A stretch of 30,225 bases of DNA from B33-G16 sp046498285 (GTDB taxonomy: Bacteria; Desulfobacterota; DSM-4660; Desulfatiglandales; B25-G16). The notes beneath the pieces were generated by a model. It saw only the letters and a program-made list of their open reading frames with translations, was not told where the DNA came from and made no database searches. This document shows positions 1 to 8,679 of the stretch, one piece after another (position 1 is the first letter of the stretch; every line of letters starts with the position of its first letter). The stretch is from NCBI GenBank assembly GCA_046498285.1, contig JAWOBA010000083.1:1-30225 (forward strand), given 5' to 3'. The position numbers and the translations under genes are program-made.

Positions 1-43
1 GTGGCCAAAATCGCTCGCAAAAGACTTTTTACGAGTTTGTCAA
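1..43 (-). repeat. Terminus of family B foldback repeat, cut by window edge
   Basis: Positions 1-43 are the near-exact reverse complement of 9599-9641, with one visible mismatch in about 41 bases. Read on the minus strand the end is TTGACAAACTCGTAAA, the same outer end as the complete element at 9599-9841. The rest of this copy lies outside the window. Confidence 0.75.
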
Positions 44-89
44 GTTTCATTATCTCGATAATAGTGTGCACAACTCAAGGAGGTTAACG

Positions 90-359
90 ATGAGACTCAA
101 TATAAAAGCGTTTGCGCTAACGTGTGGCATAATCTGGGGGCTTGGTCTTTTCCTTCTTACTTGGTGGATAATTGCCTTTGAGGGCGTCACAGGGGATGTT
201 ACATTGATTGGACGTCTTTACCGTGGTTACACCATAAGTCCCATAGGAAGTTTTATTGGCTTGATTTGGGGTTTTATAGATGGCTTGATTGCGGGTGCAC
301 TATTTGCGTGGCTCTATAATCTAGTAGCCACACTCATTTCAAAGAAAGCAAATATATAA
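90..359 (+). CDS. Small two-TM holin-like membrane protein
   Basis: This 89-aa protein begins MRLNIKAFAL. The ATG at 90 is preceded by a strong AAGGAGGT ribosome binding site, so I prefer it to the in-frame GTG at 66, which lies upstream of that site. A hydrophobic helix spans about residues 7-29 and a second about 52-82. Between them lies a short polar stretch with a conserved-looking RGYTISPIG. It resembles small deltaproteobacterial proteins usually labelled bacteriophage holin; that label reflects size and topology, not shown lysis activity. No phage genes are nearby. Family A repeat copy 1 begins 3 bases after the stop codon. Confidence 0.7.
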   Translation: MRLNIKAFALTCGIIWGLGLFLLTWWIIAFEGVTGDVTLIGRLYRGYTISPIGSFIGLIWGFIDGLIAGALFAWLYNLVATLISKKANI

Positions 360-362
360 TAT

Positions 363-613
363 GAAACCTTTGCATAACCCCTATTGATCTAAAGACGATG
401 GGCTTTTTTTCAGTTCCAAGGCTCCCGGGCTGGTCTTTTCAGCAACGTATCCATGGGGGAGTTTTGCCCCCTCCGCATTGCCCCGATAAATCGGGGCCTG
501 CGGGTTCCCCCACTGATACGTTACGAAAAGACAGCACCCTTCCACCAGTCACTTCAAAAAAGTCTATCGTCTTTTTGGGGATGGTGAAAATCGCCGGGTT
601 TTTCAAAGGTCTC
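363..613 (-). mobile_element. Family A foldback element (MITE-like), copy 1, 251 bp
   Basis: On the minus strand it starts GAGACCTTTGAAAAACCC at 613. It ends at 363 with CAAAGGTTTC, the inverted form of the same terminus with one change. Internal blocks are also inverted repeats of each other (AAAGACGAT..GGGCTTTTTT and GTCTTTTC..AACGTATC), so the element can fold on itself. The centre carries the hairpin CCCCGAT-TT-ATCGGGG. It matches copies at 8331 and 21817 but lacks their GC-rich internal insert. The flanking pentamers (AATAT and ATTGT) do not match, so no target duplication survives. It has no transposase ORF and overlaps the 3' end of the sigma-54 activator gene. Confidence 0.8.
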
Positions 614-2563
614 ATTGTATGATGCTTCAATGCCATGCTTTCGCAATTTTCCATAGAGGGTGCTCCGAGTAATACCCAGCTTCTTTGCAGCCTGGTACTT
701 GTTCCCTTGAGTCTCCTGCAATACCTTCATGATTAGATTTTTCTCGGTGTCTTTAAGGGAAGACAAATCTGCCTGATATTGGGGATAGGTGTCTTTCAGG
801 GTATGGGGGAGATCAATTCCCTTAATTACATCCTCTTTGGCTAGAATGACTGCATGTTCTACTACATTTTGCAGCTCTCGAACATTGCCTGGCCAATCAT
901 AATCCAGAAAAATTTGCATGACATCTTCGGAAAAACCTCTGATATGTTTTCCATTGGCATTGGAATAGATTTCAAGAAAATGTTCAGCCAGAAGTGGAAC
1001 ATCATCCTTTCTATCTCTGAGAGGAGGAACCATTACAGGGATTACATTGAGCCGATAATAGAGATCTTCTCTAAATTTACCATCCATCATATCTTGGTTC
1101 AAGTTTCGGTTGGTGGCGGCAATCACTCGAACATCCACCTTGAGGGTATCCTCTGCTCCTACTCGTTCGAATTTTTTTTCCTGCAGCACCCTGAGCAATA
1201 AGAGCTGGGTTGTGGCAGGAATCTCGCCGATCTCATCCAAAAAAATTATTCCTCCATCTGCCAGCTCGAATCGTCCCTTCTTTCTTTTAATTGCACCGGT
1301 AAAGGATCCTTTTTCATGGCCGAAGAGCTCACTCTCCAGTAAATTTTGAGCGTAGGCAGAGCAATTAGCTATGATGAACGGTTTTTCGTTGCGTGGACTT
1401 AAGAGATGTATAGCCCGGGCAATAAGTTCCTTTCCGGTGCCACTTTCCCCCTGTATGAGAATAGTTGAATCACTCTGGGAAATATTTTCTATTAAATCAT
1501 AGATGGCTTGCATTTTAGGATTCTTGCCTACAATATTTCCCAAGCCAAATTTATCTGCGAGTGCCCTCTTAAGAGTTTTTGTTTTCTCTCTTTCTGCCCT
1601 AATTTCCTCGTATGAAGATTTAAGCCTCTGATAGGCCTTTTTCAGCTCAGAGGCTTTTAGCTGGATATCTTTAAAAAGTTTGGCATTTTCAATGGCAATC
1701 CCTACCTGGTACCCGATATTCGTGAGCAAATTGAGATCCTCGGTAGAAAAGTGGCAGAATTTTTCGCTGGCTATGTTCATCAATCCTACCACCATATCTT
1801 TGGATATTAAAGGCACGCAGGCATGGCATACCGGTACTCCATGTGACAATTGTGAGAGCCTGGGGCAATCCAAGATATTTTCAGTAATGAGCGCTTTTTT
1901 TTGCTTTATTACATGAAAACCAATACAACGAGCCGGAGGCTGCTTGGTTTCTTCATATATAAATTCAGGGGGTAAACCCATATGGCTGGCCAGGGTTAAC
2001 GTATCAGTTTCACCGTCTCGTAAAAATATCCATCCTGCCTTAAGGTTCATCATATCAAGAACTGTTTTCAGGGTATTTGCTAAAACAGTCTCCAAATCTA
2101 AGGATTGGTTTATGGTGGTAGCAATAATATTCAGGGAAGAAAGCTCCCTGTTTCTCCGCTCACGTTCTTGCTCTACCTGCTTGCGCTCAGTAATGTCTAT
2201 CACCATTGACATGCTTTCAGTGATGTTCCCATCCAAATCTCTCACTGGTTCAATAGAGAGACTTATCCAAATAGGGTGTCCATCCATGCGTTTCATTTGT
2301 ATCTCAACATCCCGTATTGATTCTCCTGTTTTGAGACGCTGAAAAATTTCTTTGGCCTTGGACTTGCCATGAGGTGTATCAGCATAGAGATCAGAAACGT
2401 TCATTTTCATCATGACGTCCCGATCATATCCCAGCAGCTGCAATGCAGCAGTGTTGCACATTACAATGGATCCATCAGCGGCGCTAACAGAAAAATATGC
2501 ATTTGGTGCTTTCTCGTACAGATCATGATAACGTCTCTCAATCTGTTCAAGTGCCTTTTCCAA
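554..2563 (-). CDS. Sigma-54-dependent transcriptional activator (PAS-GAF-AAA+-Fis)
   Basis: This 669-aa enhancer-binding protein has a PAS domain at about 10-128, a GAF domain at about 145-298, a coiled linker at 300-340, and a sigma-54 AAA+ domain at about 343-570. The AAA+ domain shows Walker A GESGTGKE (372-379), GSFTGA (419-424, a Ser variant of the GAFTGA sigma-54 loop) and Walker B IIFLDE (439-444). A Fis-type HTH follows at about 615-643. The start is TTG at 2563, preceded by GAGGT with 7-nt spacing; an in-frame stop just upstream leaves no earlier start. Residues 651-669 and the stop codon come from the inserted family A element. The signal is unknown; PAS plus GAF suggests a redox or small-ligand cue. 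Genes upstream on the same strand are sufB and sufC, about 170 bp away, so it may have its own promoter. Confidence 0.92.
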   Translation of the reverse strand: MEKALEQIERRYHDLYEKAPNAYFSVSAADGSIVMCNTAALQLLGYDRDVMMKMNVSDLYADTPHGKSKAKEIFQRLKTGESIRDVEIQMKRMDGHPIWISLSIEPVRDLDGNITESMSMVIDITERKQVEQERERRNRELSSLNIIATTINQSLDLETVLANTLKTVLDMMNLKAGWIFLRDGETDTLTLASHMGLPPEFIYEETKQPPARCIGFHVIKQKKALITENILDCPRLSQLSHGVPVCHACVPLISKDMVVGLMNIASEKFCHFSTEDLNLLTNIGYQVGIAIENAKLFKDIQLKASELKKAYQRLKSSYEEIRAEREKTKTLKRALADKFGLGNIVGKNPKMQAIYDLIENISQSDSTILIQGESGTGKELIARAIHLLSPRNEKPFIIANCSAYAQNLLESELFGHEKGSFTGAIKRKKGRFELADGGIIFLDEIGEIPATTQLLLLRVLQEKKFERVGAEDTLKVDVRVIAATNRNLNQDMMDGKFREDLYYRLNVIPVMVPPLRDRKDDVPLLAEHFLEIYSNANGKHIRGFSEDVMQIFLDYDWPGNVRELQNVVEHAVILAKEDVIKGIDLPHTLKDTYPQYQADLSSLKDTEKNLIMKVLQETQGNKYQAAKKLGITRSTLYGKLRKHGIEASYNETFEKPGDFHHPQKDDRLF

Positions 2564-2732
2564 CTGATCAACCTCGATAAATTATAATGATAACCCTTGA
2601 AAATACATTATGATAGCATAATTTTTTTAGTATCGTAACATATCTGTTCAATTTTCTTATTCAGGAGTATTATGTGGAATTAGAATATCTCTATTAATGT
2701 TTTGCTTCTCCGGGGTAAGATATGATAGATGA

Positions 2733-3959
2733 TTATAATAAACTTTTTTCACTGATTTCCACTGCCTTATCCATTTCTCTTTTGAGTTCCGGAGGCAGCC
2801 CCTCTATATCTACGTTTAAGAATCCCCTGACAATAATGGCGGTAGCCTCTCCCTCGCTTAACCCCCTGGCCATAAGGTATTCTATTTCTTCCTGGGCAAC
2901 CTTTCCAACTGCCGCCTCATGAGATAGGTCTACATCTTTCCTGTGTCCTTCAAGTTCCGGGATAGCATGAATTATCCCTTTGTCTGCTAAGATTAGTCCT
3001 TTACACTCCAGATGAGCCTTTATTTCTGGGACCTCTCCAATTATATGACCTCTGGCAATAATCTTTCCACCGGTGGTTATAGCCCGAGAGATAATCTCTG
3101 AACGGGCATTCTTGGCCTGTAGGTAAACACGAGCACCTACGTCCATCTCTGAGCCCGGCGTAGCTATCAGAATAGAATTATACAAGGCATTTGCCCCTTC
3201 ACCAACCAGATAAGCCACCGGATACATCTGCAAGCTGCCGACCGGCTGCATGCATACGTAATTAGAGAGAAAAAGCCCTCCTTCTTCTACAATGGTTGCA
3301 CTGCGGGGGCGTACCGCCACTCCCTCAGACCAGTTGTGAATCATAGTAAATGTTAACTTCGCCCCTTTTTTGATATAAAACTCTGAAACACCTACATGGA
3401 GACCGGACCTCACATGAGGTCCAGTAGCACAACCAGTAATAATATGAAGTTCTGAGCCCTCTTCGGCAATCACGATATTGTGAACATCCTGTGCTAGATT
3501 GTCTTTTTCTAAATAAAGACAGGCCTGAAGTGGGTAAATAGACTTAGCCCCTGGTAAAGATCTGATAAAATAACCATGTTCTTGATGCAGTTCCGCCCGC
3601 GCAGTATATTTATCCATATTGACCGCAACTGCCTTTCCCCAGTAATCCTGGAGCCAAGGGTATGTTTCCTTGGCATGGTCAATATCCATTATTTCTATAC
3701 CCTCCTGTGAACTCGAACTATGTACAACAGAAAGGTCTTTCTGAACAAAGGTGCCAGATCTGTTTTTTGCTCTTACATCCACACCTGCCTTGAGCATCTG
3801 TTCCCGGTCAATTTGGGAGAATGCAGATAGATCTTCTTGGTAAGGATGTTCCTTTACTTCCGAAGAAAATGTCTCCATATCGATATCAGTACCGTAGGTA
3901 GCCACTTTATCTTTCGCCGTTTTTGCCAGGTCCTTTTTATCTTCCTGGTTTGTTCCCAT
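2733..3959 (-). CDS. sufB: SufB/SufD-family Fe-S cluster scaffold protein
   Basis: This 408-aa SufBD-family protein is shorter than enterobacterial SufB and fits the SufB of minimal SufBC (SMS) systems. With SufC it should form the ATP-driven scaffold on which Fe-S clusters are built. The beta-helix core is visible as repeated short strands at about 150-330. The family's C-terminal block is present as DLSHEAAVGKVAQEEIEYLMARGLSE-like sequence, with a GLSEGEA helix. Cysteines lie in ITGCATG, NYVCMQ and LECKGL. The start ATG is preceded by TAGGAGC. sufC ends 46 bp upstream on the same strand, so they are almost certainly co-transcribed. No SufS, SufU or SufE lies in the window. Confidence 0.88.
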   Translation of the reverse strand: MGTNQEDKKDLAKTAKDKVATYGTDIDMETFSSEVKEHPYQEDLSAFSQIDREQMLKAGVDVRAKNRSGTFVQKDLSVVHSSSSQEGIEIMDIDHAKETYPWLQDYWGKAVAVNMDKYTARAELHQEHGYFIRSLPGAKSIYPLQACLYLEKDNLAQDVHNIVIAEEGSELHIITGCATGPHVRSGLHVGVSEFYIKKGAKLTFTMIHNWSEGVAVRPRSATIVEEGGLFLSNYVCMQPVGSLQMYPVAYLVGEGANALYNSILIATPGSEMDVGARVYLQAKNARSEIISRAITTGGKIIARGHIIGEVPEIKAHLECKGLILADKGIIHAIPELEGHRKDVDLSHEAAVGKVAQEEIEYLMARGLSEGEATAIIVRGFLNVDIEGLPPELKREMDKAVEISEKSLL

Positions 3960-4005
3960 TTTATTCGCTCCTATTTATTTGAATAATTTATCAACCAGTC
4001 TCAAT

Positions 4006-4764
4006 TCATGCCGCACAACACCTTACACATTCATCATATCCCTCTGTTTTGATAGTCTTTAACATTTCACGTGGATTACCATCGCAGCATTTCTCCCCTC
4101 CTATAATCACATGCCCGACATCAGCATCCAAATAGTCAAGGATATAACCAGTATGGGTAATGATTAGACCGGCCTTTTTTCTTTCTCTTTTTAGTTCTTT
4201 GTGAGATTTTCCTTTCCCAAGTCCTATCCCTCTTTCCAGCATTTTCTCAATTACCTCGCCTATCAAGGCAATATTTTCCAGATCCACTCCAGATTCAGGT
4301 TCATCTAGAAGGAAGAAGTCTGGATTCTGTGCCATAAGCTGTAAAAGCTCAGATCTTTTTATTTCTCCTCCAGAAAACCCGTCATTTAAATCTCGGTCCA
4401 GGAATTCATCGAAATTTAGGCTATGGGCCATAGATTCCGGGTCCATCTCTCCCTTCCCACAAATTTCTAACATCTGCCGCATCTTTACGCCTTTAATGGT
4501 CGGGGGTCTCTGGAAGGATAGGCCAATACCCAGATTGGCCCGCTCATTTACAGGCAAGCTGGTTATATCTTCCCCTTTGAAACTTATTTTGCCCCCGGTG
4601 ATTTTATAATCGGGGAATCCCATAGTGGCCATAAGGAGGGTAGTCTTTCCAGAGCCGTTTGGCCCGAAAAGCACATGGGTCTCTCCTTGATTTATTTCTA
4701 AATCTATATGATGGATAATTTCTTTTCCCTCTACATTTACTCTCAGATCTTCAATTGTTAACAT
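4006..4764 (-). CDS. sufC: SufC, Fe-S assembly ABC ATPase
   Basis: The protein is 252 aa from the ATG at 4764, which has AAGGAG about 8 nt upstream. The longer frame starting at 4785 would place that ribosome site inside the gene. It has Walker A GPNGSGKT (34-41), a Q-loop GLSFQRPP, the ABC signature FSGGE, Walker B FFLLDEPESGVD and the H-loop ITHTG, all typical of SufC. It would power SufB-based cluster assembly in the cytoplasm. It lies directly upstream of sufB in the same transcription unit. The C-terminus ends in a Cys-rich CVRCCAA tail, which is unusual for SufC. Confidence 0.92.
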   Translation of the reverse strand: MLTIEDLRVNVEGKEIIHHIDLEINQGETHVLFGPNGSGKTTLLMATMGFPDYKITGGKISFKGEDITSLPVNERANLGIGLSFQRPPTIKGVKMRQMLEICGKGEMDPESMAHSLNFDEFLDRDLNDGFSGGEIKRSELLQLMAQNPDFFLLDEPESGVDLENIALIGEVIEKMLERGIGLGKGKSHKELKRERKKAGLIITHTGYILDYLDADVGHVIIGGEKCCDGNPREMLKTIKTEGYDECVRCCAA

Positions 4765-4920
4765 TTTTTGATCTCCTTTATTCACTGATTTGGCCTTTTC
4801 ATTTCCTTTTTCTACTTTTTATGCTTAATCCGCCAAAGCCGACGAAGGGTCTAATTCCCCATCCATTGGAATGCTGCTGGATGTTCCGATTGATACCCTG
4901 CTACTTTGCTATGGGGTAGT

Positions 4921-5649
4921 TTAATTTTTTGTACTACGAGTAGCATATAGGTATGCTTGTTTAGCTATCTCCTTACCGCTAGCGGTAAAAAAGCCTTGAT
5001 TAATTATCCTTTTTAACCTTTTCGTGTTCTCGAATGTTTTCTCATCTTTGAAATTTACTATATGAATAGCATCATAGACAATGTTGGCATTTGAAGTATT
5101 GAATTTCTGAGGATGGCGATGGTTCCCTATTATATGACAAACCTCATCTATAAGTTTTTTTTTGGATCCAGACCTCTCCAGGATATCTTGAACAGAGGGT
5201 AGGTTATATTTTTCTTGATCAAATTCTTTATCGGTTTCAAAGTTTTTTTCCAGGTCATGGACTCCTATGTCATAAAGCATGCTTGCTGCTATCACAACCT
5301 TGGCATTCCCATTTTCTCGTTCTAGGATATCTTCGGCAGTCCTTAAAACCTTCAGGGCTTTGTCAATCCTTCCTTTATCATCACCATAATATTCCTTCAT
5401 GGCTAATGTGAGAATCTCTTTAAATTCGTCTTTTCCTATTGCTCCGACACATTGCTCTGTAAATTGACACCATCGAGCACATCCTAAGTTAAGTTTAGGG
5501 TTAAATAATGTATGACCGCACTTTTCACAACGTCGTCTGATATCATCCTTAAAAAACTCTATAGACTTGCCACATTGAGGGCAGTCAACATTATAGATAT
5601 CATTAGGCTTCCAAAATTGAGTATCCTGGCCCGGGCATTTGTTTATCAT
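4921..5649 (-). CDS. Zinc-ribbon / degenerate HD-domain protein, paralogue A
   Basis: This 242-aa protein is about as long as, and clearly homologous to, the product at 8800-9537. Both begin with KCPGQDTQ.WKP. Its eight N-terminal cysteines are C5, C23xxC26, C41xxC44, then C57xxxC61 and C67. The two CxxC pairs look like a zinc ribbon, and the other four could bind a second metal or an Fe-S cluster. The C-terminal half (about 90-235) is an HD-like helical domain. The usual HD pair reads Y126-D127, the preceding metal His is replaced by Lys, and the later His pair (H177, H179) is kept, so hydrolase activity is doubtful. It sits between perR and sufC on the same strand, suggesting a role in oxidative or Fe-S stress. 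That role is inference. Confidence 0.7.
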   Translation of the reverse strand: MINKCPGQDTQFWKPNDIYNVDCPQCGKSIEFFKDDIRRRCEKCGHTLFNPKLNLGCARWCQFTEQCVGAIGKDEFKEILTLAMKEYYGDDKGRIDKALKVLRTAEDILERENGNAKVVIAASMLYDIGVHDLEKNFETDKEFDQEKYNLPSVQDILERSGSKKKLIDEVCHIIGNHRHPQKFNTSNANIVYDAIHIVNFKDEKTFENTKRLKRIINQGFFTASGKEIAKQAYLYATRSTKN

Positions 5650-5910
5650 TTTTTATATCCTAACAATCTTTTTGCTCTCTGAAACTTTATACGTAAGCCC
5701 TCTCTCTACACTCTTCTTTAGAATTCTCTGCCTTGTAAGGGACCTTTCACAGACACGAGTCAGTTTTACACCGCCTTCTAACGATCCACAAGGAAGAATG
5801 GCATGAATCGGTCTCGGGACAGGAATCAAGGTGAATATTGTCCATGTAAGGCATTTCAGAAATTCCAATATACTTATTATTTCAATAAGTTAAATAGATA
5901 TAACACTATA

Positions 5911-6351
5911 TTATGCATCTTTGATTTCTCTGTCCTTCTCCAAACATTCTGAGCATATTCCATAAAGATAGGCTTGAACCTCTTCAACTTTACATCCGTT
6001 TATATTTTCTTTTGCGATTATTGGACAATTACTAGGGTGATCAAAGTTGATATCTATTATTTTTCCACACTTTCTGCAAAGCAGATGATGATGAATATTT
6101 GGATTTGGGTCAAAACATGCCTTGCCTCGTTTTCTTATAGATAGCTCCTGTATTTCTCCAAGTCCTTTGAAAAGCTCAAGTGTAGAGTAAATGGTTGCTA
6201 TTGACATGGATGGGTATCTCTTCTGAATACCCTTATGTATCTCATCAGCTGTTGGATGATCATTTCTTTTATTTAGAAACTCTGCTACGGCCATCCTTTG
6301 AGGAGTCAGCGTCACTCCTTTATTTTTTAACCTTTCGATTATATCTTTCAT
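5911..6351 (-). CDS. perR: Fur-family regulator, PerR type
   Basis: This 146-aa protein has a winged helix at about 1-80 (LTPQRMAV, ATIYSTLELF) and a metal-binding dimer domain. The structural zinc site is C92xxC95 with C133xxC136. Regulatory metal ligands are visible as H32, H87-H89 and D100. The residue in the CGKIID motif is Asp, as in PerR, where Fur has Glu. PerR proteins sense peroxide by metal-catalysed His oxidation. The ATG follows TAGGAGA. It is divergent from hcp across about 290 bp holding AT-rich palindromes, so autoregulation and control of the downstream HD-sufC-sufB genes are plausible. Specific sensing of peroxide rather than iron is inferred from the Asp only. Confidence 0.82.
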   Translation of the reverse strand: MKDIIERLKNKGVTLTPQRMAVAEFLNKRNDHPTADEIHKGIQKRYPSMSIATIYSTLELFKGLGEIQELSIRKRGKACFDPNPNIHHHLLCRKCGKIIDINFDHPSNCPIIAKENINGCKVEEVQAYLYGICSECLEKDREIKDA

Positions 6352-6366
6352 GTCTTCTCCTACATT

Positions 6367-6394
6367 AAGATAAATTGAAATTAATTTTTGTCAA
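6367..6394 (-). promoter_or_regulatory. Predicted sigma-70 promoter of perR
   Basis: On the minus strand a perfect -35 TTGACA (6394-6389) is followed after 16 nt by TATCTT (6372-6367). The perR ATG at 6351 lies about 15 nt past the -10. Confidence 0.5.
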
Positions 6395-6398
6395 TAGC

Positions 6399-6427
6399 TA
6401 TAATAATAATATTATTATAAGTATAAT
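6399..6427. promoter_or_regulatory. AT-rich palindromes, candidate PerR/Fur operator
   Basis: Two overlapping dyads lie just upstream of the perR -35. ATAATAAT-ATTATTAT is centred at 6410/6411. ATTATA-AG-TATAAT spans 6414-6427. The 15-mer at 6406-6420 matches 12 of the 14 defined positions of the Bacillus Per box (TTATAAT-N-ATTATAA). The base composition makes chance matches easier, so the assignment is tentative. Confidence 0.45.
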
Positions 6428-6529
6428 ATTAGATAGATATTGTTTTTAATATGATTATAAATTAAGATTAGTTCTTGTCAAGAGAAAATTATTTATTTTA
6501 GCAGACAAATTTCCGGAAAAAATTTTCAT

Positions 6530-6547
6530 CCTTGATTTAAGTCAAGG
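6530..6547. promoter_or_regulatory. CRP/FNR-family operator upstream of hcp
   Basis: CCTTGATTTAAGTCAAGG is an almost perfect dyad with core TTGAT-N4-GTCAA, the type bound by FNR/DNR/HcpR-like regulators. A TATATT -10 candidate at 6573-6578 puts the site roughly where a class II activator binds. The nearest candidate regulator in the window is the CRP/FNR protein at 10598-11284. Confidence 0.65.
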
Positions 6548-6644
6548 CAGGGAATAAATTTATTAACTAAGCTATATTTAAAATTGAGATAAGGGTCTTA
6601 TTGAGCAAAAGATTGATTAATCATTGCAGAGAAGGAGGAATATC

Positions 6645-8309
6645 ATGTTTTGTTTTCAATGTCAGGAAACAGCAAAAAATACAGGCTGTACAGTAAAAGG
6701 AGTTTGCGGAAAGCAGGAGAGCCTTGCCAATCTCCAAGACCTGTTGATATACATCTTGAAGGGTATCTCAGTCTATGGAGAGAAGGCAAAGGAACTCGGA
6801 ATAGTGGATAAAAAGGCTGGCTTTTTTATTGCAAAAGGCCTGTTTGCAACTATTACAAATGCGAACTGGGAAGAGGATTGGTTTTTTAATTATATTAAAG
6901 AAGGGCTGACAATTCGAGAATACGCAAAGAATCAATTTTTAGCTGCATATAAAGATAAGAACGGCAGTGATTTTTTAGGAGAATTGCATGATGCCGCTCT
7001 CTGGTATTCAAACGATGAGGCAGAATTTCGTGAAAAGGCAAAGAATGTCGGTGTTCTTTCAACAGAAAATGAGGATGTGCGTTCACTGAGAGAGCTATTA
7101 ATTATCGGGTTGAAGGGGATTGCCGCCTATGCAGATCATGCAGCTATTTTAGGATATGAGCAGGATGATATCTACGAATTCATAATGGAAGCCCTCGCTT
7201 CTACAACAAAAGACTTATCTATAGACGAGATGGTGGGGCTTGTGATGAAGGCAGGCGAGGTTGCAGTCAATACCATGGCTCTTCTTGATAAGGCAAACAC
7301 ATCTGCCTATGGTAATCCTGAAATTTCAGAGGTTAATATTGGGGTTCGAAAAAATCCAGGGATACTTATAAGTGGTCATGATTTGAAGGATATGGAAGAA
7401 CTTCTTAACCAAACTGAAGACACTGGAGTGGATATTTATACCCATGGTGAGATGCTTCCGGCAAATTACTATCCTGCTTTCAAGAAGTATGATCATTTTG
7501 TTGGAAACTACGGCAGTTCATGGTGGCACCAGAATAAGGAATTTGAATCTTTTAATGGCCCTGTCATATTAACCACAAATTGTCTTGTCCCGCTAAAAAA
7601 AGAAAATACCTATCTGGATAGGCTTTTTACCACCGGTGTTGTGGCATATCCTGACGCCAGGCACATACCTGACAGACCGGAAGGCGGGGCAAAGGATTTT
7701 TCTGAAGTTATAGAAGTGGCCAAGAAATGCAGCTCACCACGTGAGATTGAAAAAGGCAAAATTGTTGGGGGGTTTGCACACAATCAGGTTTTGTCACTGG
7801 CAGATAAGCTTGTGGATGCTGTGAAGAGTGGGGCAATCAAACGTTTTGTTGTAATGGCTGGTTGTGATGGTCGTCAGAAGACTCGAAGCTACTATACTGA
7901 AGTTGCAGAACAACTTCCCAGGGATACGGTTATTTTGACTGCTGGTTGTGCAAAATACCGTTACAACAAGCTTGATCTCGGACTTATTGGTGGAATTCCC
8001 AGGGTACTTGACGCAGGTCAGTGCAATGATTCATATTCTCTTGCAGTTATTGCCCTAAAATTAAAAGAAGTTTTTGGGCTTGAAGATATTAATGATCTTC
8101 CTATTTCCTATGATATAGCATGGTATGAACAGAAGGCCGTTGCAGTCCTCCTTGCTCTTCTGTTTCTTGGAGTTAAGGGAATTCGCCTGGGACCGACACT
8201 TCCAGCCTTTGTTTCTTCAAATGTCCTTAAGGTTTTGGTTGAAAAATTTGATATCAAGCCAATTGGTGAAGTTAAGGCAGATATAGATGCAATGATGGCC
8301 GGGAAATAA
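6645..8309 (+). CDS. hcp: Hybrid cluster protein (hydroxylamine / NO reductase)
   Basis: The 554-aa Hcp starts at the ATG at 6645 (MFCFQCQET), which has GAAGGAGG upstream; the longer reading from 6624 starts before that site. The N-terminal cubane cysteines are C3, C6, C15 and C21 (CX2CX8CX5C), the class-I spacing of anaerobes. The hybrid-cluster ligands are H245, E269, C313, C407 (persulfide), C435, C460, E495 and K497, all offset by one from the Desulfovibrio vulgaris positions. Hcp reduces NO and hydroxylamine and protects against nitrosative stress. The gene is divergent from perR, preceded by a TTGAT-N4-GTCAA operator, and followed 21 bp later by family A copy 2. No Hcr reductase gene is nearby. 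Confidence 0.96.
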   Translation: MFCFQCQETAKNTGCTVKGVCGKQESLANLQDLLIYILKGISVYGEKAKELGIVDKKAGFFIAKGLFATITNANWEEDWFFNYIKEGLTIREYAKNQFLAAYKDKNGSDFLGELHDAALWYSNDEAEFREKAKNVGVLSTENEDVRSLRELLIIGLKGIAAYADHAAILGYEQDDIYEFIMEALASTTKDLSIDEMVGLVMKAGEVAVNTMALLDKANTSAYGNPEISEVNIGVRKNPGILISGHDLKDMEELLNQTEDTGVDIYTHGEMLPANYYPAFKKYDHFVGNYGSSWWHQNKEFESFNGPVILTTNCLVPLKKENTYLDRLFTTGVVAYPDARHIPDRPEGGAKDFSEVIEVAKKCSSPREIEKGKIVGGFAHNQVLSLADKLVDAVKSGAIKRFVVMAGCDGRQKTRSYYTEVAEQLPRDTVILTAGCAKYRYNKLDLGLIGGIPRVLDAGQCNDSYSLAVIALKLKEVFGLEDINDLPISYDIAWYEQKAVAVLLALLFLGVKGIRLGPTLPAFVSSNVLKVLVEKFDIKPIGEVKADIDAMMAGK

Positions 8310-8330
8310 TTTTAAACTATTTACCAAGAT

Positions 8331-8679
8331 GAGACCTTTGAAAAACCCGGTGATTTTCACCATCCCCAAAAAGACAATGGACTTTTTTGGAGTGACTGGT
8401 GGCTTCCGGCTCGGAGAGCCTCCCGCTCGGAGAGAAGGGTGCTGTCTTTTCGTAACGTATCAGTGGGGGAAACCGCAGGCCCCGATTTATCGGGGCAATG
8501 CGGAGGGGGCAAAACTCCGCCATGGATACGTTGCTGAAAAGACCAACGCGGGAGCCTCGGCCTCCGGCCCGACTCCGTCCTGGAGGGGACTCCGCCCCGG
8601 AAGGGAGGGCCTACGCCCCGGAGGGAACTGATAAAAAGCCCATCGTCTTTAGATCAATAGGGGTTATGCAAAGCGTCTC
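8331..8679 (+). mobile_element. Family A foldback element, copy 2, 349 bp, with TSD
   Basis: It begins GAGACCTTTGAAAAACCC and ends with GGGTTATGCAAAGCGTCTC, the inverted terminus with one extra base. It is flanked by perfect 5-bp direct repeats AAGAT (8326-8330 and 8680-8684), which mark an insertion event. Two GC-rich inserts absent from copy 1 are present: one near 8402-8435 with GCTCGGAGAG repeated, and one near 8560-8630 made of short palindromic units such as CTCCGCCCCGG. The hairpin CCCCGAT-TT-ATCGGGG is at the centre. Only short low-complexity open frames are present and none resembles a transposase. Confidence 0.88.

Noticed and set aside
398..654. Short open frames on both strands within family A copy 1
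   Set aside because: They are by-products of the foldback element; the plus frame at 398-622 and minus frame at 439-654 have no protein-like features.
5653..5868. 71-codon minus frame between perR and the zinc-ribbon/HD gene
   Set aside because: It would start with TTG without a ribosome site, and its translation shows no domain or motif. I cannot exclude a small gene because it ends 4 bp before the next start.
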